From: Streptomyces spiramyceticus
GTDB lineage: Bacteria; Actinomycetota; Actinomycetes; Streptomycetales; Streptomycetaceae
Reading direction: 5' to 3'
Assembly: GCF_028807635.1 (NCBI RefSeq)
Contig: NZ_JARBAX010000002.1
Location: 310,001 to 374,000, forward strand
DNA length: 64,000 bases
A program made the position numbers and the translations under genes. The notes under the pieces were generated by a model. The model was not told where the DNA came from. It was given only the letters and a program-made list of their open reading frames with translations, and did not search any database. This document shows positions 34,854 through 43,274 of this stretch, piece after piece. Numbering within the stretch: the first letter of the stretch is position 1; the number at the start of each line of letters is the position of its first letter.

Positions 34854-36299
34854 ATGGGATCCACCTCCGCCCACAACAATGAGGGCCTTGGCCGTCGCAA
34901 TCTGATCAAGCGGTCTGCCGCACTCGGCCTGATCGCTGTTCCGACGATGAGCTTCCTGTCCGCTTGTGCGAGCAGTGACAGCGGCGGCGACGAAAAGGTC
35001 GACAAGGGCAAGAAGACGGACAAGAACCCGTTGGGCGTCAATGACAGCGCCCCGCTCGAAATTGTCATTTTCGACGGCGGGTTCGGCACGAAGTATGCCC
35101 AGGACGCCAAGGCCGTCTACGAGAAGACGTACCCCAAGGCACAGATCAAGTTCTCCTCCACGCAGAAGATCCGCTCGCAGCTCCAGCCGAGGTTCAACGG
35201 CGGCACGCCCCCGGACCTGATCGACAACTCGGGCGCCGAGCAGATGGACATGGGCGTCCTGGTCGGCAAGAAGCAGCTCACCGACCTCACACCGCTGCTG
35301 GACGCCGCCTCCATCGACGACCCGAGCAAGAAGGTCCGCGACACGCTGCGGCCCGGCATCGTCGAGATGGGCCAGTTCGACGGCGACCCGGTCTGGATCA
35401 TGTACTACGCGTACACCGTCTACGGGGTCTGGTACTCGCAGACCGCGCTGGAGAAGCTCGACGCGACGTACCCGGAGAACTGGGACGACATGCTCGCGCT
35501 GTGCGCCAAGGCGAAGAAGAAGGGCATCGCGGGCTGGACGTACGCGGGCAAGCACCCGTACTACATCCCCTTCTCGCTCTACCCGTTCATCGCCAAGATC
35601 GGTGGCCGCGAAGTCCTCGACGCCATCGACAATCTGGAGCCCAACGCCTGGAAGCACCCGGCCGTCAAGGCCGCCTTCGAGGCGTACTACGAGCTCTTCA
35701 AGAAGGGCTACATCCTCAAGGGCACGCCGAGCATCGACCACATCCAGTCGCAGACCGCCTGGACCAAGGGCAAGGCGCTCTTCATCCCGAACGGTTCATG
35801 GGTGGAGAACGAGGCGTCCAAGACCATGCCGGCCGACTTCAAGCTGTCCGTCGGCGCACCGTCCGGCCTCGACGGCTCCGACAAGCTGCCCTTCGGCACC
35901 ATCTGGGCGTCCGGCGGCGAGCCGTTCATCGTCCCGAAGTCGGCGAAGAATCCCGACGGCGGCATGGAGCAGCTGCGCATCATGCTCAGCGAGGCGTCGT
36001 CGAAGAACTTCACCCAGAGCGTGAAGTCCCTGACCGCCCTCAACGGCGGCACCGACGGCATCGAGCTGACCCCGGGCCTCACCTCGGCCAGCGCCGCCCT
36101 CGAAAAGGCCGGCGCGAATGTTGTGAACCCGCGCCTGCAGGACTGGTATGTGAAGCTCCAGAAGGAGCAGATCGGTGTCGCCGGTCTCGGCGAGATGATG
36201 GCCGGCCGCGCGACTCCGGCGGAGACCATCAAGAAGATCCAGGGCTTTGCCGACGCGGCGGCCAAGGATCAGTCGATCAAGCACTACAAGCACCAGTGA
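34854..36299 (+). CDS. ngcE: Chitooligosaccharide/GlcNAc ABC transporter, binding lipoprotein
   Basis: This encodes 481 residues from ATG 34854 (GAGGA seven bases upstream). The signal region has a twin Arg motif (GRRNLIKRS) and a lipobox ending LSACAS, so it should be exported by Tat and lipid-anchored outside the membrane. The mature protein has the extracellular-solute-binding family 1 fold (FSSTQKIRSQLQPRFNGGTP; YYAYTVYGVWYSQTALEKLD). It captures the sugar for the NgcF/NgcG permease. By context it matches SCO6005, reported to bind chitin oligomers. No ATPase gene follows, as usual for this system, which borrows MsiK elsewhere. Confidence 0.88.
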   Translation: MGSTSAHNNEGLGRRNLIKRSAALGLIAVPTMSFLSACASSDSGGDEKVDKGKKTDKNPLGVNDSAPLEIVIFDGGFGTKYAQDAKAVYEKTYPKAQIKFSSTQKIRSQLQPRFNGGTPPDLIDNSGAEQMDMGVLVGKKQLTDLTPLLDAASIDDPSKKVRDTLRPGIVEMGQFDGDPVWIMYYAYTVYGVWYSQTALEKLDATYPENWDDMLALCAKAKKKGIAGWTYAGKHPYYIPFSLYPFIAKIGGREVLDAIDNLEPNAWKHPAVKAAFEAYYELFKKGYILKGTPSIDHIQSQTAWTKGKALFIPNGSWVENEASKTMPADFKLSVGAPSGLDGSDKLPFGTIWASGGEPFIVPKSAKNPDGGMEQLRIMLSEASSKNFTQSVKSLTALNGGTDGIELTPGLTSASAALEKAGANVVNPRLQDWYVKLQKEQIGVAGLGEMMAGRATPAETIKKIQGFADAAAKDQSIKHYKHQ

Positions 36300-36312
36300 G
36301 TACCCCGGGGGT

Positions 36313-36330
36313 CCGGGGGCGGGCCCCCGG
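36313..36330 (+). terminator. Intercistronic hairpin ngcE-ngcF
   Basis: CCGGGGG-CGGG-CCCCCGG follows the ngcE stop by 13 bp. Such hairpins commonly keep binding-protein mRNA in excess over permease mRNA. Confidence 0.5.
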
Positions 36331-36381
36331 GAGATCGCAGAATCAGCGGCGGCACACGCCCGAAGAGCGGGGTCGGTAACC

Positions 36382-37305
36382 ATGCAACACGGCAAGTACC
36401 GGTTCATTGCGGGGTTCTTGGGAGCCCCATTGGCGTTGTATGTAATCTTCGTCATCTGGCCGTTCATCCAGTCCATTTACTACTCGTTCACGGACTGGAC
36501 CGGCCTGAGCCCGGACTTCGAAATGGTCGGCTTCGACAACTACAGCAGAATGTTGGAAGACCAGATCTTCTGGGATTCTCTGGGGCACAGCCTGCTCTTC
36601 GCGCTACTGCTGCCGCTGGTGACGCTCGGCCTCGCGCTTTTCTTCGCCTTCATGATCAATGTGGGCGGGCGGCGCCGGAAGGGCGCCGCCATCGCGGGAG
36701 TCCGGGGCTCGTCCTTCTACAAGGTCGCCTACTTCTTCCCGCAGGTGCTCTCGATCGCCATCGTCGCCGTGCTGTTCGCTTTCGCGTACAACCCGAACGA
36801 AGGCGCCATCAACGGACTGCTGAGAGCGATCGGTCTCGACAGCATTCAGCCGCAGTGGCTGGGTGACCCGGACATCGCCATCTGGGCAGTCATGGCAGTG
36901 ATGGTCTGGGCCACCGTGGGCTTCTTCGTGGTGCTCTTCTCCGCGGGCATGGCGTCCATTCCCAGGGACTTCTACGAGGCGGCCCTGCTCGACGGCGCCA
37001 GCCGGGTCACCACATTCTTCAGGATCACCATCCCGCTGCTCTGGGACACCGTGCAGTCGGGCTGGGTCTACCTGGGAATCCTCGCCCTCGGCGCGGAATC
37101 CTTCGCGGTCGTCCAGATCATGACCGTGGGGCCCGGCGGTCCCGACTACTCGACGACCGTCCTGGTGCTGTACGTCTACCAGACGGCGTTCCGGGACGGC
37201 CAGGCAGGCTATGCGACAACGATCGGAGTGGCCCTCCTTGTCATCACCCTGGCCTTCGCGGCCCTGGTGATGCGACTGGGCCGGCGTGAGCGGCTGGAGT
37301 TCTGA
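36382..37305 (+). CDS. ngcF: Sugar ABC transporter permease
   Basis: This encodes 307 residues from ATG 36382. Six hydrophobic segments are visible, the first at GAPLALYVIFVIWPFIQSIY. The cytoplasmic EAA loop that contacts the ATPase is FYEAALLDGASRVTTFFRIT. It pairs with NgcG to form the membrane channel for GlcNAc/chitobiose-type sugars. The binding-protein gene lies 82 bp upstream past a hairpin, and its stop overlaps the ngcG start by one base (TGATG). By context it matches SCO6006. Confidence 0.9.
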   Translation: MQHGKYRFIAGFLGAPLALYVIFVIWPFIQSIYYSFTDWTGLSPDFEMVGFDNYSRMLEDQIFWDSLGHSLLFALLLPLVTLGLALFFAFMINVGGRRRKGAAIAGVRGSSFYKVAYFFPQVLSIAIVAVLFAFAYNPNEGAINGLLRAIGLDSIQPQWLGDPDIAIWAVMAVMVWATVGFFVVLFSAGMASIPRDFYEAALLDGASRVTTFFRITIPLLWDTVQSGWVYLGILALGAESFAVVQIMTVGPGGPDYSTTVLVLYVYQTAFRDGQAGYATTIGVALLVITLAFAALVMRLGRRERLEF

Positions 37306-38231
37306 TGAAGATCACTGACACCCCTCCCGCCGACGTCGGCGCCGCGGACCGCCCGCCGGTGCAGAAGGCGACCGTCACGGACCCCGCCAGGAAGCGGCGC
37401 GACGTGAGCGGCAGCACGCTCAACGTCTTCTCGCACGGCGTCCTGATCCTGTGGGCCTTCATGGTCGTCATGCCGCTGCTCTGGGCAGTGATGACGTCCT
37501 TCAAGGACGACGCGTCGATCTTCGAGTCGCCGTTCTCGCTGCCGGACAAGCTGCACTTCGAGAACTGGTCGCGCGCCTGGTCCGAAGCGCACATGAGCGA
37601 CTACTTCTTCAACACCGTCATCGTGGTCGGCGGCTCGCTCGTCGGCACGCTGCTGCTGGGCTCCATGGCGGCGTACGTCCTCGCCCGCTTCGACTTCCCC
37701 GGGAACCGCTTCATCTACTTCCTCTTCGTCGGAGGAATGAGCTTCCCGATCATGCTCGCCCTGGTGCCGCTCTTCTACGTACTGAAGAACATGGGGATGC
37801 TGGAGACCATCCCCGGCCTGATCCTCGTCTACATCGCGTACTCGCTGCCCTTCACCGTCTTCTTCCTCACGTCGTTCTTCCGTACGCTGCCCAGCTCAGT
37901 GGCGGAAGCGGCGATGATCGACGGCGCCTCGCACACCCGGACCTTCTTCCAGGTGATGCTGCCGATGGCCAAGCCCGGCCTGATCAGCGTCGGCATCTTC
38001 AATTTCCTGGGGCAGTGGAACCAGTACATGCTGCCGACGGTGCTCAACAACAACCCGGAGAACCGGGTGCTCTCCCAGGGCCTGGTCGAGCTCGCGACCA
38101 GTCAGGGATACAAGGGCGACTGGTCGGGGCTCTTCGCCGGTCTGGTGATGGCGATGCTGCCCGTCCTCGCGGCGTACATCATCTTCCAGCGCCAGGTCGT
38201 CGCCGGCCTGACCGCGGGCGCCGTGAAGTAG
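37305..38231 (+). CDS. ngcG: Sugar ABC transporter permease
   Basis: This encodes 308 residues, start codon overlapping the ngcF stop. A Pro/Asp-rich cytoplasmic N-terminus of about 40 residues precedes six membrane segments (FSHGVLILWAFMVVMPLLWA is the first). The EAA motif reads VAEAAMIDGASHTRTFFQVM. It is the second half of the permease. A strong hairpin follows at 38259. By context it matches SCO6007. Confidence 0.9.
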   Translation: MKITDTPPADVGAADRPPVQKATVTDPARKRRDVSGSTLNVFSHGVLILWAFMVVMPLLWAVMTSFKDDASIFESPFSLPDKLHFENWSRAWSEAHMSDYFFNTVIVVGGSLVGTLLLGSMAAYVLARFDFPGNRFIYFLFVGGMSFPIMLALVPLFYVLKNMGMLETIPGLILVYIAYSLPFTVFFLTSFFRTLPSSVAEAAMIDGASHTRTFFQVMLPMAKPGLISVGIFNFLGQWNQYMLPTVLNNNPENRVLSQGLVELATSQGYKGDWSGLFAGLVMAMLPVLAAYIIFQRQVVAGLTAGAVK

Positions 38232-38258
38232 CGCCACCGGGGTTTCCTGCCTCAGTAC

Positions 38259-38293
38259 GAACCGCCCGCCGGCATGACGCCGACGGGCGGTTC
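38259..38293 (+). terminator. Terminator of ngcEFG
   Basis: GAACCGCCCG and CGGGCGGTTC form a 10-pair stem around a loop with further internal pairing, 28 bp after the ngcG stop. Confidence 0.8.
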
Positions 38294-38389
38294 TGCGTTC
38301 AGCGGGCTGTGTCACAACGCTCAAGGTCTTGACGCGAAGCAACCCCAAAGGCTCATCTTAGGGTTCACATGTTGGAGGAAGGGAAGTCA

Positions 38390-39589
38390 ATGGAGACTCC
38401 GGGGTCGCAGACGTCACTGCACCGGGCCAACCTTGAGCGGGTCGTTCGTGCGGTACGCATGGCGGGCTCGCTCACCCAGGCAGAGATCGCCAGGACCACA
38501 GGGCTCTCCGCAGCCACGGTCTCCAATATCGTTCGCGAACTGAAGGACGGCGGGACCGTCGAGGTCACGCCGACCTCCGCGGGCGGCCGCCGGGCCCGCA
38601 GCGTCGCGCTCAGCAGCGACGCCGGCATCGTCATCGGCGTCGACTTCGGTCATACGCACCTGCGCGTCGCCGTCGGCAATCTCGCGCACCAGGTGCTCGC
38701 CGAGGAAGCCGAGCCGCTGGACGTGGACGCCTCGTCCGCCGAAGGCTTCGACCGGGCAGAAGGCCTGGTCAAGCGGCTGATCGCGGCGACCGGCATCAGC
38801 CAGGACAAGGTGATCGGCGTCGGTCTCGGCGTACCGGGACCCATCGACGTCGAGTCCGGCACGCTCGGCTCGACCTCGATCCTGCCGGGCTGGAAGGGCA
38901 TCAACCCGAGCGAGGAGCTGTCCGGCCGCCTCGGTGTGCCCGTGTACGTCGACAACGACGCCAACCTGGGCGCCCTCGGCGAGCTGGTCTGGGGCAGCGG
39001 GCGCGGGGTCAAGGACCTGGCATACATCAAGGTCGCGAGCGGTGTCGGCGCCGGCCTTGTGATCAGCGGACAGATCTACCGGGGACCCGGCGGCACGGCC
39101 GGCGAGATCGGGCACATCACGCTCGACGAGTCGGGCCCGGTCTGCCGCTGCGGCAACCGGGGCTGCCTGGAGACCTTCACGGCCGCCAGATACGTCCTGC
39201 CGCTGCTCCAGTCCAGCCACGGCGCCGATCTGACCATGGAGCGCGTGGTGCAGCTGGCCCGCGAGGGCGATCCCGGCTGCCGCCGGGTGATCGCGGACGT
39301 CGGCCGCCACATCGGCAGCGGTGTCGCCAACCTCTGCAACCTCCTCAACCCCAGCCGTGTGGTGCTGGGCGGAGACCTTGCGGAGGCGGGCGAGCTGGTG
39401 CTCGGGCCGATCCGCGACTCGGTGTCCAGGTATGCCATCCCCAGCGCGGCCAGGCAGCTTTCGGTGCTGCCGGGAGCGCTCGGCGGGCGATCCGAAGTGC
39501 TGGGCGCGCTGGCGCTCGTACTCAATGAAATGGGCGATTCGACCCTTCTGGAAAGTGCCCTGCCCGCTGGCGCCCCTGCCTTCACCTAG
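38390..39589 (+). CDS. rok7B7: ROK-family transcriptional regulator
   Basis: This encodes 399 residues from ATG 38390 behind GGAAGGGAAG; an ATG 21 bases earlier is a weaker alternative. The N-terminal winged helix-turn-helix is SLTQAEIARTTGLSAATVSN. The ROK sugar-kinase-like domain follows, with VDFGHTHLRVAVGN as phosphate loop 1, DNDANLGALGE at the active site and the zinc motif CRCGNRGCLE. By context it is SCO6008 (Rok7B7), reported to affect xylose use, carbon repression and antibiotic production. It stands between the ngc and xyl transporters, which fits local control of both. Confidence 0.9.
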   Translation: METPGSQTSLHRANLERVVRAVRMAGSLTQAEIARTTGLSAATVSNIVRELKDGGTVEVTPTSAGGRRARSVALSSDAGIVIGVDFGHTHLRVAVGNLAHQVLAEEAEPLDVDASSAEGFDRAEGLVKRLIAATGISQDKVIGVGLGVPGPIDVESGTLGSTSILPGWKGINPSEELSGRLGVPVYVDNDANLGALGELVWGSGRGVKDLAYIKVASGVGAGLVISGQIYRGPGGTAGEIGHITLDESGPVCRCGNRGCLETFTAARYVLPLLQSSHGADLTMERVVQLAREGDPGCRRVIADVGRHIGSGVANLCNLLNPSRVVLGGDLAEAGELVLGPIRDSVSRYAIPSAARQLSVLPGALGGRSEVLGALALVLNEMGDSTLLESALPAGAPAFT

Positions 39590-39590
39590 A

Positions 39591-39619
39591 TAACGAATGG
39601 CACCGTTGTCATCTCGTTA
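39591..39619. promoter_or_regulatory. Dyad TAACGA-N17-TCGTTA upstream of xylF
   Basis: Six-base arms TAACGA (39591-39596) and TCGTTA (39614-39619) flank 17 bases just after the rok7B7 stop and about 92 bp before xylF. It is a candidate operator for the adjacent regulator; arms are short. Confidence 0.4.
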
Positions 39620-39710
39620 AGGGTTTACTCCTTGACGCTGCCAGCAGGGCGGAGTTGACTTCCAGCCACCTCGGCCGCAACGACGCGGCCTCGTCAGGGA
39701 GGTTTCTGAA

Positions 39711-40823
39711 GTGAACACGCAGATGCGTCGTGCCGCCATGGCCGTGGCCGCCACCGCAATGGCCGTTTCCCTCGCCGCCTGTGGCAGCGCCAAGGAGTCC
39801 GGAGACAAGGCCGACGAGACAGCCGGGAACAAGGGCGATGCCCTCAAGATCGGCCTGCTCCTGCCCGAGAACCAGACGGCGCGTTACGAGAAGTTCGACA
39901 AGCCGCTGATCGAGGAGAAGATCAGCGAGCTGACCGATGGCAAGGCCGAGGTTGTTTACGCCAACGCCAAGCAGGACGCCACCGTCCAGACGCAGCAGAT
40001 CGACACGATGATCACCAACAAGGTCGACGCGCTGATCGTGGACGCGGTGGACTCCAAGGCGATCGCCAACGGTGTGAAGAAGGCCAAGGACGCGGGCATC
40101 CCGGTCGTCGCCTTCGACCGCCTCGCCGAGGGCCCGATCGACGCCTACACGTCCTTCGACAACGAAGAGGTCGGCCACGTCCAGGGCGAGGCCCTGCTCG
40201 AGGCGCTGGGCGACAAGGCCAAGGACGCCCAGATCGTCATGATGAACGGCGCCATCACCGACCCGAACGCCGCCCTCTTCAAGAAGGGCGCGCTGGCCGA
40301 GCTCAAGGGCAAGGTCAAGATCGGCAAGTCGTACGACACCAAGGAGTGGAAGCCGGAGAACGCCAACGCCAACATGGAAGGCGCGATCTCGGCCCTCGGC
40401 AAGGACAAGATCGACGGCGTCTACTCCGCCAACGACGGCATGGCGGGCGGCATCATCACCGCCCTCAAGGCCGCCGGCTTCTCCAAGCTCCCGCCGGTCA
40501 CCGGCCAGGACGCCGAACTCGCCGGTGTGCAGCGCATCGTCGCCGGTGAGCAGTTCATGAGCGTCTACAAGCCGTACGCCCCTGAGGCGTCCGCCGCCGC
40601 CGAGATGGCCGTCGCGCTTGCCAAGGGCGAGAAGCTCAACAACATCGCCAGGGACACCGTGGACAGCCCCACCACCAAGGGCATCCCGACCCTGCTGGTG
40701 CCCGTCATCTCGCTGACCCAGGACAACATCAAGGACACTGTCGTCAAGGACGGCGTCTACACGGTCGAAGAGATCTGCACCCCGAAGTACAAGGCCGCCT
40801 GCGACAAGCTCGGTCTCAAGTAA
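39711..40823 (+). CDS. xylF: Xylose ABC transporter substrate-binding lipoprotein
   Basis: This encodes 370 residues from GTG 39711, nine bases after GGGAGG. The signal peptide ends in the lipobox SLAACGS, so the protein is anchored outside the membrane. The mature part has the periplasmic-binding-protein-like I fold of sugar binders (LKIGLLLPENQTARYEKFDK; DALIVDAVDSKAIANGV; VYSANDGMAGGIITALKAAG). It delivers D-xylose to XylH. Next to the ROK regulator this matches SCO6009. A strong hairpin separates it from xylG. Confidence 0.92.
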   Translation: MNTQMRRAAMAVAATAMAVSLAACGSAKESGDKADETAGNKGDALKIGLLLPENQTARYEKFDKPLIEEKISELTDGKAEVVYANAKQDATVQTQQIDTMITNKVDALIVDAVDSKAIANGVKKAKDAGIPVVAFDRLAEGPIDAYTSFDNEEVGHVQGEALLEALGDKAKDAQIVMMNGAITDPNAALFKKGALAELKGKVKIGKSYDTKEWKPENANANMEGAISALGKDKIDGVYSANDGMAGGIITALKAAGFSKLPPVTGQDAELAGVQRIVAGEQFMSVYKPYAPEASAAAEMAVALAKGEKLNNIARDTVDSPTTKGIPTLLVPVISLTQDNIKDTVVKDGVYTVEEICTPKYKAACDKLGLK

Positions 40824-40873
40824 GTCCCTTGTCCCGCATGGGACTCGGCGACTTACGCGCGGTTGAAGCCTGT

Positions 40874-40919
40874 CCGGCGCCCCGCCCTCCACAGCCCCGC
40901 AGCTCGGGCGGGGCGCCGG
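40874..40919 (+). terminator. Attenuator hairpin xylF-xylG
   Basis: CCGGCGCCCCGCCC and GGGCGGGGCGCCGG pair perfectly over 14 bases with an 18-base loop in the 209-bp gap. It probably reduces xylGH relative to xylF. Confidence 0.7.
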
Positions 40920-41032
40920 TCAGAACACCCCGCCACCCGCACATCTGCCACCCGCACATTTCTGCTCAACCTCCGCGCCGCTTCCCCCGGCGCGGCATCC
41001 CCGCCGGTCAGGCGGCGAAGGAGATGGTTCAC

Positions 41033-41812
41033 GTGTCCGCTACGCCCGTGCTGGCGTTGCGAGGGGTCTCCAAGCGGTTCGGTGCCGTCCAGGCGCTCAC
41101 CGACGTAGAGCTTGAGGTCCACGCCGGTGAAGTGGTCGCCCTGGTGGGCGACAACGGAGCCGGCAAGTCCACGCTGGTCAAGACCATTGCTGGCGTCCAC
41201 CCCATCGATGACGGTGTCATCGAGTGGGAAGGCGGCTCCGTACAGATCAACAAGCCCCACGACGCCCAGAACCTCGGCATCGCGACCGTCTACCAGGACC
41301 TCGCGCTCTGCGACAACATCGACGTCGTCGGCAACCTCTACCTCGGCCGGGAGATCCGCAAGCGCGGCATCCTCAACGAGGTCGAGATGGAGCGCCGCGC
41401 CCGCGAGCTCCTCACCACGCTGTCCATCCGGATCCCGAGCGTGCGCATCCCGATCGCCTCGCTCTCCGGCGGTCAGCGCCAGACCGTGGCCATCGCCCGC
41501 TCGATGCTCGGTGAGCCCAAGCTCGTCATCCTCGACGAGCCCACCGCGGCCCTCGGCGTCGAGCAGACCGCCCAGGTCCTCGACCTCGTCGAGCGGCTGC
41601 GCGAGCGCGGCCACGCGGTCATCCTCATCAGCCACAACATGGCGGACGTCAAGGCCGTCGCGGACAAGGTGGCGGTCCTCAGGCTGGGCCGTAACAACGG
41701 CGTCTTCGACGTCAAGACCACCTCGCAGGAAGAGATCATTTCCGCCATCACCGGTGCCACGGACAACGCCGTGACCCGCCGTGCGGCGCGCAATGGGGAG
41801 GCCCAGAAGTGA
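41033..41812 (+). CDS. xylG: Xylose ABC transporter ATPase, single-domain
   Basis: This encodes 259 residues from GTG 41033; GGAG lies nine bases upstream, while the in-frame ATG 41024 touches it and is unlikely. Walker A is GDNGAGKSTL, the Q-loop VYQDLALCD, the signature LSGGQRQ, Walker B LVILDEPTAAL and the switch His in LISHNMADV. Proteobacterial XylG/RbsA have two fused ATPase domains of about 500 residues; this one is half that size and must work as a dimer. It overlaps xylH by four bases. Confidence 0.93.
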   Translation: MSATPVLALRGVSKRFGAVQALTDVELEVHAGEVVALVGDNGAGKSTLVKTIAGVHPIDDGVIEWEGGSVQINKPHDAQNLGIATVYQDLALCDNIDVVGNLYLGREIRKRGILNEVEMERRARELLTTLSIRIPSVRIPIASLSGGQRQTVAIARSMLGEPKLVILDEPTAALGVEQTAQVLDLVERLRERGHAVILISHNMADVKAVADKVAVLRLGRNNGVFDVKTTSQEEIISAITGATDNAVTRRAARNGEAQK

Positions 41813-43101
41813 GCACCGACAAGATCCCCGCGCCGGCCGGCGGCCACGTCGTCGAGAACCCCGAGGCCGCCCACGACGCGCTCACCGCCGTCGACCCCCG
41901 GCTGCTCGTCCGCGAGCGCGGTTTCGCGGGCTACATCTCCGAGTTCAAGCGCAAGCTGCACGCCGGCGACCTGGGCTCGATCCCGGTGGTCATCGGTCTG
42001 ATCCTCATCTGCGTGATCTTCCAGGGTCTGAACTCGAACTTCCTGTCCGCGCAGAACCTCAGCAACATCGCCGTCACGATGGTCGCCACCGGCATGATGG
42101 CCGTCGGCATCATCTTCGTGCTGCTGCTCGGCGAGATCGACCTGTCGGTCGGTTCCGTCAGTGGTGTGTCCGGCGCCATCGTGGCCGTGCTGAGCGTCAC
42201 GCACGGCATGAACGAGTGGCTCGCGGTGATCGTCGCGATCGCCGGCGGCGCGGCCATCGGCGCGGTCCACGGCTTCTTCTTCGCCCGGATCGGCGCTCCC
42301 GCCTTCGCCGTCACACTGGCCGGCCTGCTCTTCTGGCTCGGCTTCATGCTCCAGCTCCTCGGCGACCAGGGCACCATCAACCTGGACAGCGACGGCGTCG
42401 TCGGCAAGCTGACCACGTACTACTTCACGGACGTGGCGGCCGCCTACGGCCTCGCCGCTCTCGCGGTGGCCGGCTTCTTCCTCTCGTCCTTCTTCGACAA
42501 CCGCCGCCGCGAGGCAGCGGGCGTCCCGTCCCGCCCGCTCATGGACATCGTGATGCGTACGGCGGTGCTCGCGGTGGTCGCATTCGCCGCCGCGATCATG
42601 TTCAACCAGTACAAGGGCCTGCCCCTGGCGCTGCTGCTCTTCCTCGTGGTGCTGGTGGTGACGGACTTCGTGCTCCGCCGCACCGCCTACGGGCGCAAGA
42701 TCTTCGCGCTCGGCGGCAGCGTCGAGGCCTCGCGGCGTGCGGGTATCAACGTCACGGCGGTCCGGATCTCGGTCTTCGCGATCGCCGGTACGTTCGCTGC
42801 CGTCGGCGGCCTGTTCTGGGCCTCCAAGATCGCCGCCGCCAACCAGAGCGCCGGCGCCGGTGACCTGCTCATGAACGTCATCGCGGCGGCCGTCATCGGC
42901 GGCACCAGCCTCTTCGGCGGACGCGGCCGGACCTGGAACGCGCTGCTGGGCGTCATGGTGATCGTCTCGATCCAGTACGGGCTGGCGCTGGAAGGCATCG
43001 CCACGCCGATCCAGTACATGATCACCGGTGGTGTTCTGCTGGCGACCGTGGTGATCGACTCCGTCACCCGGAAGACCCAGAAGACCGCGGGCCGCGCCTG
43101 A
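41809..43101 (+). CDS. xylH: Xylose ABC transporter permease
   Basis: This encodes 430 residues from GTG 41809 (GTGA overlap with xylG). A soluble N-terminus of about 60 residues precedes eight to ten membrane segments of the ribose/xylose permease family (PVVIGLILICVIFQGLNSNF; GIIFVLLLGEIDLSVGSVSG). The GEIDLSVG sequence is the family signature. It forms the homodimeric channel with XylG. A strong terminator follows. Confidence 0.93.
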   Translation: MSTDKIPAPAGGHVVENPEAAHDALTAVDPRLLVRERGFAGYISEFKRKLHAGDLGSIPVVIGLILICVIFQGLNSNFLSAQNLSNIAVTMVATGMMAVGIIFVLLLGEIDLSVGSVSGVSGAIVAVLSVTHGMNEWLAVIVAIAGGAAIGAVHGFFFARIGAPAFAVTLAGLLFWLGFMLQLLGDQGTINLDSDGVVGKLTTYYFTDVAAAYGLAALAVAGFFLSSFFDNRRREAAGVPSRPLMDIVMRTAVLAVVAFAAAIMFNQYKGLPLALLLFLVVLVVTDFVLRRTAYGRKIFALGGSVEASRRAGINVTAVRISVFAIAGTFAAVGGLFWASKIAAANQSAGAGDLLMNVIAAAVIGGTSLFGGRGRTWNALLGVMVIVSIQYGLALEGIATPIQYMITGGVLLATVVIDSVTRKTQKTAGRA

Positions 43102-43115
43102 CCGCGGCACACCGG

Positions 43116-43149
43116 ACGTGCCCGGCACCGATTTCGGTGCCGGGCACGT
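43116..43149 (+). terminator. Terminator of xylFGH
   Basis: ACGTGCCCGGCACCG-ATTT-CGGTGCCGGGCACGT is a perfect 15-pair stem, 14 bp after the xylH stop, followed by a short T-rich stretch. Confidence 0.92.
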
Positions 43150-43274
43150 TTGTGCGTACGGCCGTCCGCTCACCCGGGTGACGCAGAACGCACCGCCCGA
43201 TGACCACAGTCGTGAGCGGAACATTAGACTCGGCAGACCGGCAAGCCAGACAGTTCAACTGCAAGGAGGCACGG

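Noticed and set aside
31037..34882. 1,281-codon frame opposite the GH92 gene
   Set aside because: The GH92 frame carries a signal peptide, binding domains and catalytic motifs. The opposite frame is Val/Arg/Gly-rich shadow sequence.
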